In this document: positions 25,539 through 34,703 of the stretch, piece by piece | Position numbering within the stretch: the first letter of the stretch is position 1 | Layout of the letters: each line of letters opens with the position of its first letter | DNA from: SIAJ01 sp963773845 | GTDB lineage: Bacteria; Planctomycetota; Planctomycetia; Gemmatales; Gemmataceae | Length of the DNA: 64,000 bases | Direction of reading: 5' to 3' | NCBI GenBank assembly: GCA_963773845.1 | Contig: CAVZCU010000012.1 | Coordinates: 1,364,001 to 1,428,000 of the forward strand | Program-made: the position numbers and the translations under genes | Notes under the pieces: generated by a model | Told to the model about the DNA's origin: nothing | The model's input: the letters and a program-made list of their open reading frames with translations, nothing else | The model's database searches: none

Positions 25539-27503
25539 TCACGCTCTCGGTTCCTCGGGCAGCACTTCATTCAAAAACACCTCCCACTGCCCAATGCCAA
25601 TGCTCACGAACACCGTTCCCTTCGCCTGATTCACGCGCACGACTTTCCCCTTCTTGCCGAACTTGGTCGCCCAAACTTCGTCGCCCGGTTGCAGGCGCGA
25701 GCGCCACTCGTTGATCTTCGCAGCCTCGACTTGGCGTTTCTCCAACTCGGCTAGCCGGCGCTCGAATTCTTCCTTTTGTCGATCGGCTTCATGCTGATGG
25801 GCAAGTGCTTCCGTTCGTGCTTTTTCGGCTTCCTCACGTAGTTGTTGCAGGCGATTCAATTCCCCAGTCTTGCCCCGCCGCCGCTTCGCGTATTTGCGTG
25901 CGCGCTTGAGAAGTTCCTTGGGCAAATTGAGCCGGCGCGCGATTCGGATCGCGTTGCTCATCCCGAATTGGCCGATGTGCAAACGATAGGTCGGTCGCAA
26001 CGTCTCCACATCAAACTCGACGGCGCCGTTCTCGGCGCGATCGTTCGTGAATGCATACGTTTTGAGATCGCCGAGGTGCGTTGTCACGATCGCCCGGCAA
26101 CCGACCTTGTCGAGTTGATCGAGGATCGCTCGGCCAAGAGCAGCCCCCTCGGTCGGATCGGTTCCGGCGCCAAGTTCGTCGAGCAATACCAGGCTCTGGG
26201 CGTCGGCCGTTGCGAAAATCGTCGCGATGCGGGAAATATGGGAACTAAACGTACTGAGCGATTGCTCCAGGCTTTGCTCATCGCCGATGTCCGCGAGGAC
26301 GTGCGACCAGACCGGCACGGTGCTACCTTCGCTCGCCGGGATGTGCATACCGCTCTGCGCCATCAGCGAAAGTAGACCGGTCGTCTTGAGCGTGACCGTC
26401 TTCCCCCCCGTATTCGGCCCGGTGATGACCAGCATGTTGAAGCCGATGCCCAGCCGCACATCGATCGGCACGACTTGAGAAGTTCTCGGTGCCCGGTCCG
26501 CAGTCCCCGGTCGCGTCCGGCTTTCGACTGACGACTGAGGACTCGGGACTGGGGACTCATTTCGAAAGAGGTGCTCCAGGAGCGGGTGCCGGGCGGACCG
26601 TAGCCAAAGACGGCCGTCCGTGTTCACATCTGGTGCGAACATGTTGTAATCGCGAGAATACTTTGCCTTCGCGGTCAATAGATCCGCTTCGGCAATGACG
26701 CGAACCGCCGCCTCGATTTGCCGGGCATAGCGGCCGACTTCACCACTGAGTTTGCGCAGGATCCGTCGAACTTCGCGATCCTCGTCGGCTTTGAGCACAG
26801 TCCGTTCGGCCGAGAGCGATGCCACCGACGCGGGTTCGATGAACACCGTTTCGCCCGTGCTGCTCGTGCGGTGAACGACCCCCGGGATCTTCTGGCGATG
26901 ATTCGCCGCCACCGGCAGCACATAGTGGTCGCCGTTCACGGTGGCGTTCGGATAGCGCAGAATCGCGCGAAGCTGCGGGTCGCGCAGGAGTTTTTTGATT
27001 TCGTGCTGGACGCGCTCGTCGATTGCGGCGAGCTTTCGCCGAATTTCCGCGAGTTCCGGACTGGCCGAATTGACGACATTGCCGCGACCGTCAATCGTGG
27101 CGGTGACCGATTTTCCGAGCGGACCGAGGTCGTCGATGGGCGCCAGCAACTCAATCAACTTGATGAGCTTGCCGTCCAGTCGCATTCGATAGCGATAAAA
27201 CGCCCCCGTTGCCGTCAGCGAATCGGCGACTTGCAAGAGTTGCTCGGCAGTCAACATCGTGCCAATCGCCGCCCGGCGAACAAGCAGGCGAATGTCGTGA
27301 ACACCGCCGAACGGTGGAGCCTGATTCGCCAACAGGGCTTCGACCATCTCCGACACAAGGGCGATGGCAGCGCGAATCTGGTCGACATTTCGCGATGGCT
27401 CGATCTGCCGGGCCAGCTCCACCCCCAGGGACGTGGCCGCGTACTCGGCCAGCAAGTGCCGAACCTTGTCGAATTCCAGGAGGTCGAGGGTATGTGAATC
27501 CAT
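25539..27503 (-). CDS. mutS2: MutS2-family ATPase lacking the Smr domain
   Basis: 654 residues. The N-terminal core and lever regions (LEFDKVRHLLAEYAATSLGV; GDHYVLPVAANHRQKIPGVVHRTSSTGETVFIEP) are followed by the MutS ATPase: Walker A ITGPNTGGKTVTLKTTGLL near residue 357, then SLSTFSSHISRIA and Walker B LVLLDELGAGTDPTEGAALG, and THLGDLKTYAF. A coiled coil (LQQLREEAEKARTEALAHQHEADRQKEEFERR) and a KOW-like segment (LQPGDEVWATKFGKKGKVVRV) follow. The usual C-terminal Smr nuclease domain is absent; the protein ends soon after the KOW-like part. Bacterial MutS2 acts on collided ribosomes or recombination intermediates. A short repeat-encoded insert, PVPSPQSSVESR, lies just before the ATPase domain. 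Confidence 0.92.
   Translation of the reverse strand: MDSHTLDLLEFDKVRHLLAEYAATSLGVELARQIEPSRNVDQIRAAIALVSEMVEALLANQAPPFGGVHDIRLLVRRAAIGTMLTAEQLLQVADSLTATGAFYRYRMRLDGKLIKLIELLAPIDDLGPLGKSVTATIDGRGNVVNSASPELAEIRRKLAAIDERVQHEIKKLLRDPQLRAILRYPNATVNGDHYVLPVAANHRQKIPGVVHRTSSTGETVFIEPASVASLSAERTVLKADEDREVRRILRKLSGEVGRYARQIEAAVRVIAEADLLTAKAKYSRDYNMFAPDVNTDGRLWLRSARHPLLEHLFRNESPVPSPQSSVESRTRPGTADRAPRTSQVVPIDVRLGIGFNMLVITGPNTGGKTVTLKTTGLLSLMAQSGMHIPASEGSTVPVWSHVLADIGDEQSLEQSLSTFSSHISRIATIFATADAQSLVLLDELGAGTDPTEGAALGRAILDQLDKVGCRAIVTTHLGDLKTYAFTNDRAENGAVEFDVETLRPTYRLHIGQFGMSNAIRIARRLNLPKELLKRARKYAKRRRGKTGELNRLQQLREEAEKARTEALAHQHEADRQKEEFERRLAELEKRQVEAAKINEWRSRLQPGDEVWATKFGKKGKVVRVNQAKGTVFVSIGIGQWEVFLNEVLPEEPRA
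26523..26557. repeat. in-gene heptamer array (AGTCnnn x5) inside mutS2
   Basis: On the coding strand the sequence reads AGTCCCC AGTCCCG AGTCCTC AGTCGTC AGTCGAA with a strict 7-base period. It codes for the Ser/Pro-rich insert SPVPSPQSSVES, which interrupts the MutS2 protein between its clamp region and ATPase domain while keeping the frame. Confidence 0.8.
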
Positions 27504-27559
27504 GAACTGAGTGGACGCCGCTTGTGGCGTAGCGGTTCGCGCGTACTCCGCAAGCGGCG

Positions 27560-29394
27560 TTAGGAACGGTGTCTGTCCGCTTTCTTCCGATCCGATTCTT
27601 TCAACAGCGCCTTCCGCAATCGAATCGACTTGGGGGTGACCTCCACCAGTTCGTCGTCTTCGATGTATTCCAGTGCCGCCTCCAGTTCGAATCGTCGCGG
27701 CGGCTTGAGCACGGTCTTGATTTCGCTCGTTGCCGAGCGAATGTTGGTCAGTTTCTTTTCGCGGGCGGCGTTCACTGGCAGATCGTTATCGCGGCAATGC
27801 TCGGCGACAATCTGCCCCTCGTAGATCGGTTCCATCGGCGCGACGAACATGATGCCGCGGTCTTGCAATCCTTCCAGGGCATAACCGGTGGCCTTGCCCG
27901 TCTCGGTGGAAACCATCACGCCATTCCCGCGTCCTGGCAAAGCCGGCTTGATCGGTTGATATTCGTGGAAGTTGTGATGCATGATCGCCAGGCCGCTCGT
28001 TGCGGTCATTAACCGCGTTCGCAAGCCGATCAGGCCGCGGGCCGGGATCGTGAATTCCAAGTGAGTCAGTTCGTTTCCCGCGTCCATCTTCACGCACTGG
28101 GCCTGGCGTTCCAAAACAAGGGCCATCACGGCCCCGACGTGCGAACCGGGCACGTCGACGGTCAGGTACTCGACCGGCTCCGTCTTCTGTCCGTTCACTT
28201 CCTTGATGATGACCTTCGGCTTGCCAACCGACAATTCCGAGTTTTCTCGCCGCATGTTTTCGAGCAGGATTGATAAGTGCAACAGCCCGCGGCCGGAGAC
28301 GACATACTGGTCGCCACCCTCGCTGGGTCGAACGCGCATGGCGACGTTGCGCTGTAATTCGCGATCGAGACGATCGCGCAATTCGCGGCTGGTGAGTGGC
28401 TTTCCCTCCAGCCCGGCGAATGGGGAATCGTTGATGCGGAAGACCATGTCGAGCGTCGGCTCGTCAATGGCAATCGCCGGCAATGCCTCCGGCCGATCGA
28501 TGTCGGCAATGGTGTCGCCGATGTCCGCCTCGTCGAGGCCGACCACGGCGCAAATGTCCCCGGCCGACAGTTCTTCCACTTCCTTCTTGCCGAGCCGATC
28601 GAATTCCAACACCTGCACAATGGTGTCGTCGATTCGCTTGCCATCCTTCTGCTTGAGTAGAGCAATTCGCTGACCCTTGCGAATCTTGCCGCGATTGATT
28701 TTTCCGACTGCAATGCGGCCGACGTAGTCGCTATATTCGAGCGAAACGACCTGCATCTGCAACGGCCCCTCGGGGTCCGCTTCCGGCGCCGGGATGTTGG
28801 TCAAAATCGCGTCGAACAGCGGCTTCAAGTCCTTCGGCGGAACCGCGAGGTCAGTCGTCGCCACGCCTTGCTTGCCGGAGGCGTAAATGAGAGGGAACTC
28901 GAGCGTCGCATCGTCGGCGCCCAGTTCGAGGAACAGATCGAAAATCAGGTTGTGAACTTCGGCAATGCGAGCATCGGGTCGATCGATCTTGTTGATGACG
29001 ACGACTGGTTTCAACTTGTGCTCGAAGGCCTTACGCAACACGAATCGCGTTTGCGGCAGCGGCCCCTCGGCGGCATCGACGAGCAGGAACACGCCATCGG
29101 CCATTTGCAGAATTCGCTCGACCTCGCCGCCAAAATCGGCGTGGCCGGGGGTGTCCATCAAGTTGACTTTGACATCGCCGAGCGCAATGCCAGATTCTTG
29201 GCCAGGATCGTGATCCCGCGTTCGCGTTCCAGATCGTTCGAGTCCACGATCAAGCCGTGCTGTCCGCCGGCGAGCTTGTCGAGTTCTTCCGAGCGAAAGA
29301 GCCCCGATTGGCGCAGCATCTGATCGACCATGGTCGTCTTGCCGTGGTCCACGTGGGCAATGATGGCAACGTTGCGGATGTCGTTCCGGAGCAT
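27560..29394 (-). CDS. typA: ribosome-associated GTPase TypA/BipA, with one frameshift
   Basis: Starts at ATG 29394 (MLRNDIRNVAIIAHVDHGKTTMVDQML): G1 AHVDHGKT, then GLIVDSNDLERERGITILAKN (switch I). Near base 29189 one base is missing and the frame resumes as IALGDVKVNLMDTPGHADFGGEVER (G3 DTPGH), then VVINKIDRPDAR (G4 NKID). Elongation-factor domain II, domain V and the BipA C-terminal domain follow (PARGLIGLRTRLMTATSGLA, LEYIEDDELVEVTPKSIRLRK). Joined length is about 612 residues, normal for TypA. It binds the ribosome as GTP form and assists assembly or stress translation. The lone indel in a broadly conserved gene looks like a sequence error. Confidence 0.92.
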
Positions 29395-29538
29395 TGAGTT
29401 AATTCGTGAAGATTCCGTAAAGGCACAAAAGAACATATCGGGCGAATCGAGTGAATGTCATAGTATATCCGCCGGCCGCGTGCCGTCGCATCACTCGCTC
29501 GGCGGCGGTTCCAATCTGATCGACAACCGGAGATCCCC

Positions 29539-30027
29539 ATGGACGTCTATCTGATCCGCCACGCGGATGCCGTCCAACTCGAACCAGACAGCAGCATGGA
29601 CGATTTCGATCGTCCACTGACCGACTTGGGCCGAACGCAGTGCGACCGATTGGCGAAGGCATTGCCGTCCCGCGGCGTGTATATCCAGAGATTGTTTTAC
29701 AGTCCGCTCCTGCGGGCGCGGCAAACGGCCGAGCCGCTCATCGCGGCATGGGGGCTCAATGGGGATACCGCCATCGAAAGCGATGAATTGGCCCCCGACG
29801 GGAAACGCCGGAAGCTCGCCCGGCAAATGACCAAAAGTGGCGCCGCAGTCGTGGGACTCGTTGGACACAGCCCAGACCTGAACCGATTCGCTGCCTGGCT
29901 GATCGGCGGCAAGCGAGCGCAGGTTGGCTTGCAAAAGGCCGGCGTCGCCTTGATCCGGGTGGAGGCTGAGCAAGTCGACAAAGGCGCCGGCGAACTAATC
30001 TGGTTGCTGCCCGCGGATTGGGTGTAA
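29539..30027 (+). CDS. sixA: phosphohistidine phosphatase SixA-like
   Basis: 162 residues of the histidine phosphatase (phosphoglycerate mutase-like) fold. It has the RH signature at the very start (MDVYLIRHADAVQ), the second catalytic area LFYSPLLRARQTAEPL, and the second His in VVGLVGHSPDLNRFAAWLIGG. SixA removes phosphate from His of phosphotransfer domains. Length matches the family (about 160). It is divergent from typA. A hybrid histidine kinase lies close by, but on the other strand, so any link is only suggestive. Confidence 0.88.
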   Translation: MDVYLIRHADAVQLEPDSSMDDFDRPLTDLGRTQCDRLAKALPSRGVYIQRLFYSPLLRARQTAEPLIAAWGLNGDTAIESDELAPDGKRRKLARQMTKSGAAVVGLVGHSPDLNRFAAWLIGGKRAQVGLQKAGVALIRVEAEQVDKGAGELIWLLPADWV

Positions 30028-30239
30028 CGCAGAATTCGACGCCGGCAAGGTGAGATTGCCAGCCGTGTTCCCAGCGGGCGCGCAAGTGGAAAACCATTCT
30101 GATTCAACAAGTCCTTTTGCTGGCATCGTTTGTGTCAAGACGCCCATCTAAGATTGCCAGTATGAAGGAGAGGGTGGCAATCTCAGGGCAATCTTAGAGC
30201 CTGTCCAGTGGCAATGTTGCCGCCGCCGTACGTGGCGAA

Positions 30240-32768
30240 TCAATTCGAGCGAGTGGAATGAACTGCCGGATTGTTCGGATCCAACGACAGCAGCAGGCTT
30301 TGTAAGACGTTGACGTCCGCGGGCTTAATCAAATGGAAATCGAATCCCGCGGATTCGGAGCGGTGGCGATCTTCCTGCTGTCCCCAACCGGTCAGCGCGA
30401 TCAGAGTGACATCCTGAAACTCCGGTTGCTGGCGGATTCGGCGCGCTACTTCGTGGCCATCCATTCCCGGCATGCCAATGTCCAGAAGCACGACTTCCGG
30501 TTTGTACTGCCCGAGGATCGCCAAAGCTTCCGGACCATCGTAGGCAACGAATACATCGGCGCCGAGCAGCTTGAGTAACGTGCTCAGGCTGTCTGCAGCG
30601 TCCCGATTATCGTCGACCACCAACACTCGACGCGGAATGAGAGCTAACCCTTTCTGAGACACGGATGAGGCGTCCGGCTGCGGACCTGCCACCAACGGCA
30701 AGCGAACTTCAAATTCACTGCCTCGGCCCGGCCCGTCGCTCTGAACTTTGACGGCGCCGCCGTGCATTTCGACGAGGCTCTTGACCAACGTCAGTCCGAT
30801 GCCCAAACCGCCCTGCGAGTGGCCGACATGTCGATCGATTTGAGCAAACAGATCGAATACCCGGGGAAGCATGTCGCTCGGGATGCCGATGCCCGTATCC
30901 CGGACCGAGATGGAAACACAGTCTGCTTCACGGCGAACCTTAAGCCAGATTTGCCCGCCGGGCTCGGTGTATTTGGCCGCATTATTGAGCAGATTGGCAA
31001 TCACTTGCGAAAGCCGAACCAAATCGCCGAGCAGAAAAAGAGGCTCCGAGGGAATCGTGACCGCAAGCTGATGGCCGGCAGCGTCGACGAGCGGTTTGCT
31101 CGTTTCGACGGCACTGCGCACGACCGCGGCCAACTCGATGGGTTCCTTGCGGAGTTCGATTTTGCCGCGAGTAATGCGCGAGACTTCGAGCAAATCGTCC
31201 ACGAGGCGCACCATGTGGTTGACCTGCCGCTCCATCATCTCGCCGACGCGCTCGGCCGCTGGATCACTCTGCCCGGTCAAGCGGAGAATGTGCAGCGAAT
31301 TGCGAATCGGCGCCAGGGGATTCCGCAACTCGTGAGCGAGTATCGCCAGGAATTCGTCCTTGCGGCGGTCGGCGTCTTGAAGTTCCCTTTCGGCGCGTTC
31401 GCGATGGATGGCGTCTCCCAGGATGTTCGCAACCGCGGCGAGAAAACTGACATCGTCTTCCGTAAAGTCCACCCGACGGGTCGCGTGCGTGCCCAAAACT
31501 CCCCATGGTGTCGAGTCCGTCCGCCGGATGATGCAACTCATTCCACTGATCACACCATGCTCGAAGAGAAGTGGCGGACCGTGGAAGCGCCCTTCCGTAC
31601 GCAGATCCTCGACAACCACGGCGGCATCGGCCGCCAACGTGTAGCCGGCCTGCGAATCCAATCCAGCGCCGACCATGGCATTTCCAACGAGTCCCGGCCG
31701 CCAACCGACGCCGGCTCGAAGCAAAAGCTGGTCTCCGCCCGGCAGGAGTTCCAGGACCTTGCAGTACTCGACTTCGAGCGTATCGGCGACCAGGGCGGAG
31801 GCATAGTCGAACAGTCGTTGCACGTCTTGCCCACGCAGCGCACGCTCGCCCAGCCGGGCGACCGCACGCTGCTGTCGCGCGCGGGTGCGAAGTGCTGCTT
31901 CGGCCTGCTTGCGGTCGTGGATATCGGTGGTGGAACCGTACCATTCGACGATGCGCCCGTCGGCGTCGCGGATCGGCGTTGCCCGCGTCAGAAACCAGCG
32001 GTATTCGCCACTCTTGCTTCGATTGCGGAGTTCGATTTCGTAGTCCGTGCCCTCGGCTAGGGCGTGTTGCCATAACTCAATACACCGTTCGCGATCGTGC
32101 GGATGGAGGACCAGTTCCGGCCAGTTGCGGGTGTTTTGTTCGGGCGTAATCCCCGTATAGTCGAGCCAGCGCTGATTATGAAATGTAATGGCGCCGTTCG
32201 GATCGGCAGTCCAAATGATGGCGGGCGTTGTGTTGGCCATGGAGCGGAATCGCTCTTCGCGTGCCCGAAGCTCGCGCTCGTTGTTCTCGATTTGACGAAG
32301 GTGATCGCGGATCTGATATTGCCGCTGTCGAGATCGAACGGCGGTTAGCACTGCGCTGACCAAGGCCGCGACCCGAATTGGCCGCTCCAGCACGGACACG
32401 TTGCCCAGCAATTCCACCGCCTGCATCACCTCCGCGGAGTCGGCGCCGGGTCGTGCGAGCACCAAGAGCGGCAGGTCGGACCAGGGGGGTTGCCGCGACA
32501 ACCAGTTCAACAAACGCGCCTTCTCACCCGAACCAATGGCCTCTTCCGCCAGGAGCACGGCGCCTGCCCCGGAATCGAGTCGTTCGCAAATCTGATCCAA
32601 ATCGCTGCAGCACACGCTGGCCACGCCGGCGTGGCCGAGGATGCTACGAGTGAGTTCGGCATCCTTGGCCGTTGGCGTGAGAATGAGCACGCGCAATTCA
32701 AAGCTCTCGCCTCCGGCATTCATTCGGTCTCTTTCGCCACTGTGTGGGTCCGCCAATGGTGTTTTCAT
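30240..32768 (-). CDS. hybrid sensor histidine kinase (REC-like, PAS, GAF, HisKA, HATPase, REC)
   Basis: About 842 residues from ATG 32768. Order: an N-terminal receiver-like domain without a clear phosphorylatable Asp (VLILTPTAKDAELTRSILGHAG, about 25-140); a PAS/PAC unit (RFRSMANTTPAIIWTADPNG ... GRIVEWYGSTTDIHDRKQAE, about 180-295); a GAF domain (about 305-465); HisKA with the phospho-His in EFLAILAHELRNPLAPI near residue 500; HATPase_c (LLNNAAKYTEP, RDTGIGIP, GGLGIGLTLV, about 595-710); and a C-terminal receiver (RRVLVVDDNRDAADSL, phospho-Asp in VVLLDIGMPGMDG, about 725-840). No membrane helix, so it is cytosolic. The gene follows the KaiC-like gene with a short gap and is probably co-transcribed. 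Confidence 0.92.
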   Translation of the reverse strand: MKTPLADPHSGERDRMNAGGESFELRVLILTPTAKDAELTRSILGHAGVASVCCSDLDQICERLDSGAGAVLLAEEAIGSGEKARLLNWLSRQPPWSDLPLLVLARPGADSAEVMQAVELLGNVSVLERPIRVAALVSAVLTAVRSRQRQYQIRDHLRQIENNERELRAREERFRSMANTTPAIIWTADPNGAITFHNQRWLDYTGITPEQNTRNWPELVLHPHDRERCIELWQHALAEGTDYEIELRNRSKSGEYRWFLTRATPIRDADGRIVEWYGSTTDIHDRKQAEAALRTRARQQRAVARLGERALRGQDVQRLFDYASALVADTLEVEYCKVLELLPGGDQLLLRAGVGWRPGLVGNAMVGAGLDSQAGYTLAADAAVVVEDLRTEGRFHGPPLLFEHGVISGMSCIIRRTDSTPWGVLGTHATRRVDFTEDDVSFLAAVANILGDAIHRERAERELQDADRRKDEFLAILAHELRNPLAPIRNSLHILRLTGQSDPAAERVGEMMERQVNHMVRLVDDLLEVSRITRGKIELRKEPIELAAVVRSAVETSKPLVDAAGHQLAVTIPSEPLFLLGDLVRLSQVIANLLNNAAKYTEPGGQIWLKVRREADCVSISVRDTGIGIPSDMLPRVFDLFAQIDRHVGHSQGGLGIGLTLVKSLVEMHGGAVKVQSDGPGRGSEFEVRLPLVAGPQPDASSVSQKGLALIPRRVLVVDDNRDAADSLSTLLKLLGADVFVAYDGPEALAILGQYKPEVVLLDIGMPGMDGHEVARRIRQQPEFQDVTLIALTGWGQQEDRHRSESAGFDFHLIKPADVNVLQSLLLSLDPNNPAVHSTRSN

Positions 32769-32825
32769 AGGGCCGCGCCGTCGCACTTCACCTGGGATTC
32801 CGTGGGCTCGCGAGATTCGTCCAAT

Positions 32826-34340
32826 TCACTTTGAGCTGGCTCCTGGTCCGGCGTCGCTGGACGGTTCAAGTACCGGCACACCCGTGAGAACCCCGCGGAA
32901 ATCCCGTAGCGGCGCACCCACCTGGACGCCATCGCTCGTTAAGTTAAACTCCCGGATCGTGCGCTCGTGCGCACTACCTCGCTTCTTGACAACCGAGATT
33001 GCTTGCCGGACTTCGCCCTTCGCTTCAAAATAACGCATCAGTATGACCGCGTCGGCGAGATAACTCGCATCCACGGGGGTGTTCATCTGGCTGCCTATTA
33101 ATCCATGATGGGCGCCAATCAGGATCGTCGCAACTCCTGCCTGACCCAAATACATGAGCAATTCGTGGAGTTGAACGATGAGAAATCGCTCTTCGGGCAT
33201 GGCGTTCAGATAGCCATTCAGACTATCAATCACCACGACAGCCACATGCCGCTGCTCGACGGCCTGCCGAATCGCATGGCAGAACTCCCCTGGTGAGAGT
33301 TCAGCCGGGTCGATTTGCTGGATCGTTACACGTCCGCTCTCCACGCATTGCTTGAGGTCAACGCCCAGGCCGGCGGTCCGGGTTAGCAGCGTATTGATGT
33401 TTTCGTCGAAGATGAACAGCGCCGCATTCTTGCCCATCGCGGCCGCCGAAGCCGCGAAGAGCGTCGCCAGTGAGGACTTTCCGACACCGGCCGCCCCGAC
33501 AATGAGCGTGCTCGTACCCCGTTCGATGCCGCCGCCGAGCAGCGTATCCAATTCGCGGACGCCACTCGCCAGCTTATCACTGATCGGCGGCGGCCGATGT
33601 TCGGCGGCGATCAGCCGTGGATAGACTTCGAGGCCGCCCCGTTTGATGAGATAGTCGTGATACCCGCCGCGAAAACGGACGCCCCGATATTTGAGCACCA
33701 CCAGCCGCCGACGCTCCGCTCCATACTCCGGGTTCAACTGTTCGAGACGCACCACCCCGTGCGCAATGCTCTGGACGTGCGGGTCATGACTTGCGTCCGT
33801 CAGATCGTCCAGCAATACCACGGTGCATTGACGACCGCTGAAGAATTGCTTGAGGCCCAGGACTTGTCGGCGATAGCGAAGGGGATTGCCCGCCAGGAGC
33901 CGGAACTCCGAGAGCGAATCGAATACGACCCGGGTCGGCTTGAACTTTTCCACGGCCGCCAGCACCGGTTTAATCTTCTCACTCAGTTCGACCTCGGACG
34001 GATGAAACATCGTGTATTGTTCATCGGGCCGCAGGCTCTCTTCGCTAGGAATCAATTCCCGGATGGTTATTCCGTCAAGCGACCAACCGTGCGACGCGGC
34101 GCCGGCCCGGAGTTCGTCTTCGGTTTCAGAAAGCGTGACGTGCAACACCGACTCGCCGCGTCGGGCGCCGGCGAGCAAGAATTGGAGGGCCAGAGTCGTC
34201 TTGCCCGAACCCGGCACGCCTTCGATGAGAAAGAGCCGGCCCGGCGCAAAGCCACCGCACAGGATATCGTCGAGCCCGTCAATGCCCGTAGTGGCCATCG
34301 CTTCCTCAGTCGATTCGGATGAACGCGATGCGTCGGACAT
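32826..34340 (-). CDS. KaiC-like dual RecA-fold ATPase
   Basis: 504 residues with two KaiC/RecA domains. Domain 1 has ATTGIDGLDDILCGGFAPGR and Walker A GVPGSGKTTLALQF near residue 42. Domain 2 has SGVRELDTLLGGGIERGTS and Walker A GAAGVGKSSLA near 284, followed by VAVVVIDSLNGYLNAMPEE as Walker B. A glutamate pair follows Walker B only weakly in domain 2. It is not cyanobacterial KaiC in context (no kaiA/kaiB), but belongs to the broader KaiC-like signal ATPases often paired with PAS/GAF histidine kinases, as here. The likely role is a phosphorylating or nucleotide-gated input to the downstream kinase; this is inference from gene order. Confidence 0.9.
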   Translation of the reverse strand: MSDASRSSESTEEAMATTGIDGLDDILCGGFAPGRLFLIEGVPGSGKTTLALQFLLAGARRGESVLHVTLSETEDELRAGAASHGWSLDGITIRELIPSEESLRPDEQYTMFHPSEVELSEKIKPVLAAVEKFKPTRVVFDSLSEFRLLAGNPLRYRRQVLGLKQFFSGRQCTVVLLDDLTDASHDPHVQSIAHGVVRLEQLNPEYGAERRRLVVLKYRGVRFRGGYHDYLIKRGGLEVYPRLIAAEHRPPPISDKLASGVRELDTLLGGGIERGTSTLIVGAAGVGKSSLATLFAASAAAMGKNAALFIFDENINTLLTRTAGLGVDLKQCVESGRVTIQQIDPAELSPGEFCHAIRQAVEQRHVAVVVIDSLNGYLNAMPEERFLIVQLHELLMYLGQAGVATILIGAHHGLIGSQMNTPVDASYLADAVILMRYFEAKGEVRQAISVVKKRGSAHERTIREFNLTSDGVQVGAPLRDFRGVLTGVPVLEPSSDAGPGASSK

Positions 34341-34703
34341 AATGAGCCTTTCTCAAACAACGAAGTACGGTGTATTTGCGGTTTCAAAGCGAATCGCAGT
34401 CATTCCTCGCTAATTCGCGATGACCTCGCCTGCGACAAAACAGGACCGAGAGTTCACTCCCATCAATGGCAATTGGAGAGGGCTAAACGGCCCTCCGAAG
34501 CATTGTAGGCGGGCAGCAAGATCGACGAGCGCGGATAGGATACCCGCAGGGATGTTTGCACGAGGCCGAGTTCGCCCGGCGATTGAAGCGCCTGCCAGGG
34601 GCAAGAAGTTTGCCTTATAGGACGGCCGTCAATTTCAAAAGGGTAAGCAATGGGCCGGCGCCCGCAATCGCGGCGGTCTCACACTCGCTGAGGCGGCTCA
34701 TAT
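34341..34703. other. intergenic region upstream of kaiC-like gene
   Basis: About 360 bases between the start of the KaiC-like gene and the end of the DUF1552 gene. It should hold the promoter of the KaiC-kinase unit. I see a short palindrome CGAATTAGCGAGGAATGACTGCGATTCGCT-like stretch near 34390-34425 on the - strand but no consensus promoter and no gene. Confidence 0.4.

Noticed and set aside
30028..30239. Possible small RNA in the gap after sixA
   Set aside because: Only the short repeated word GATTGCCA is seen; no convincing fold or terminator.
30762..32060. 432-codon + strand frame
   Set aside because: Antisense to the hybrid histidine kinase.
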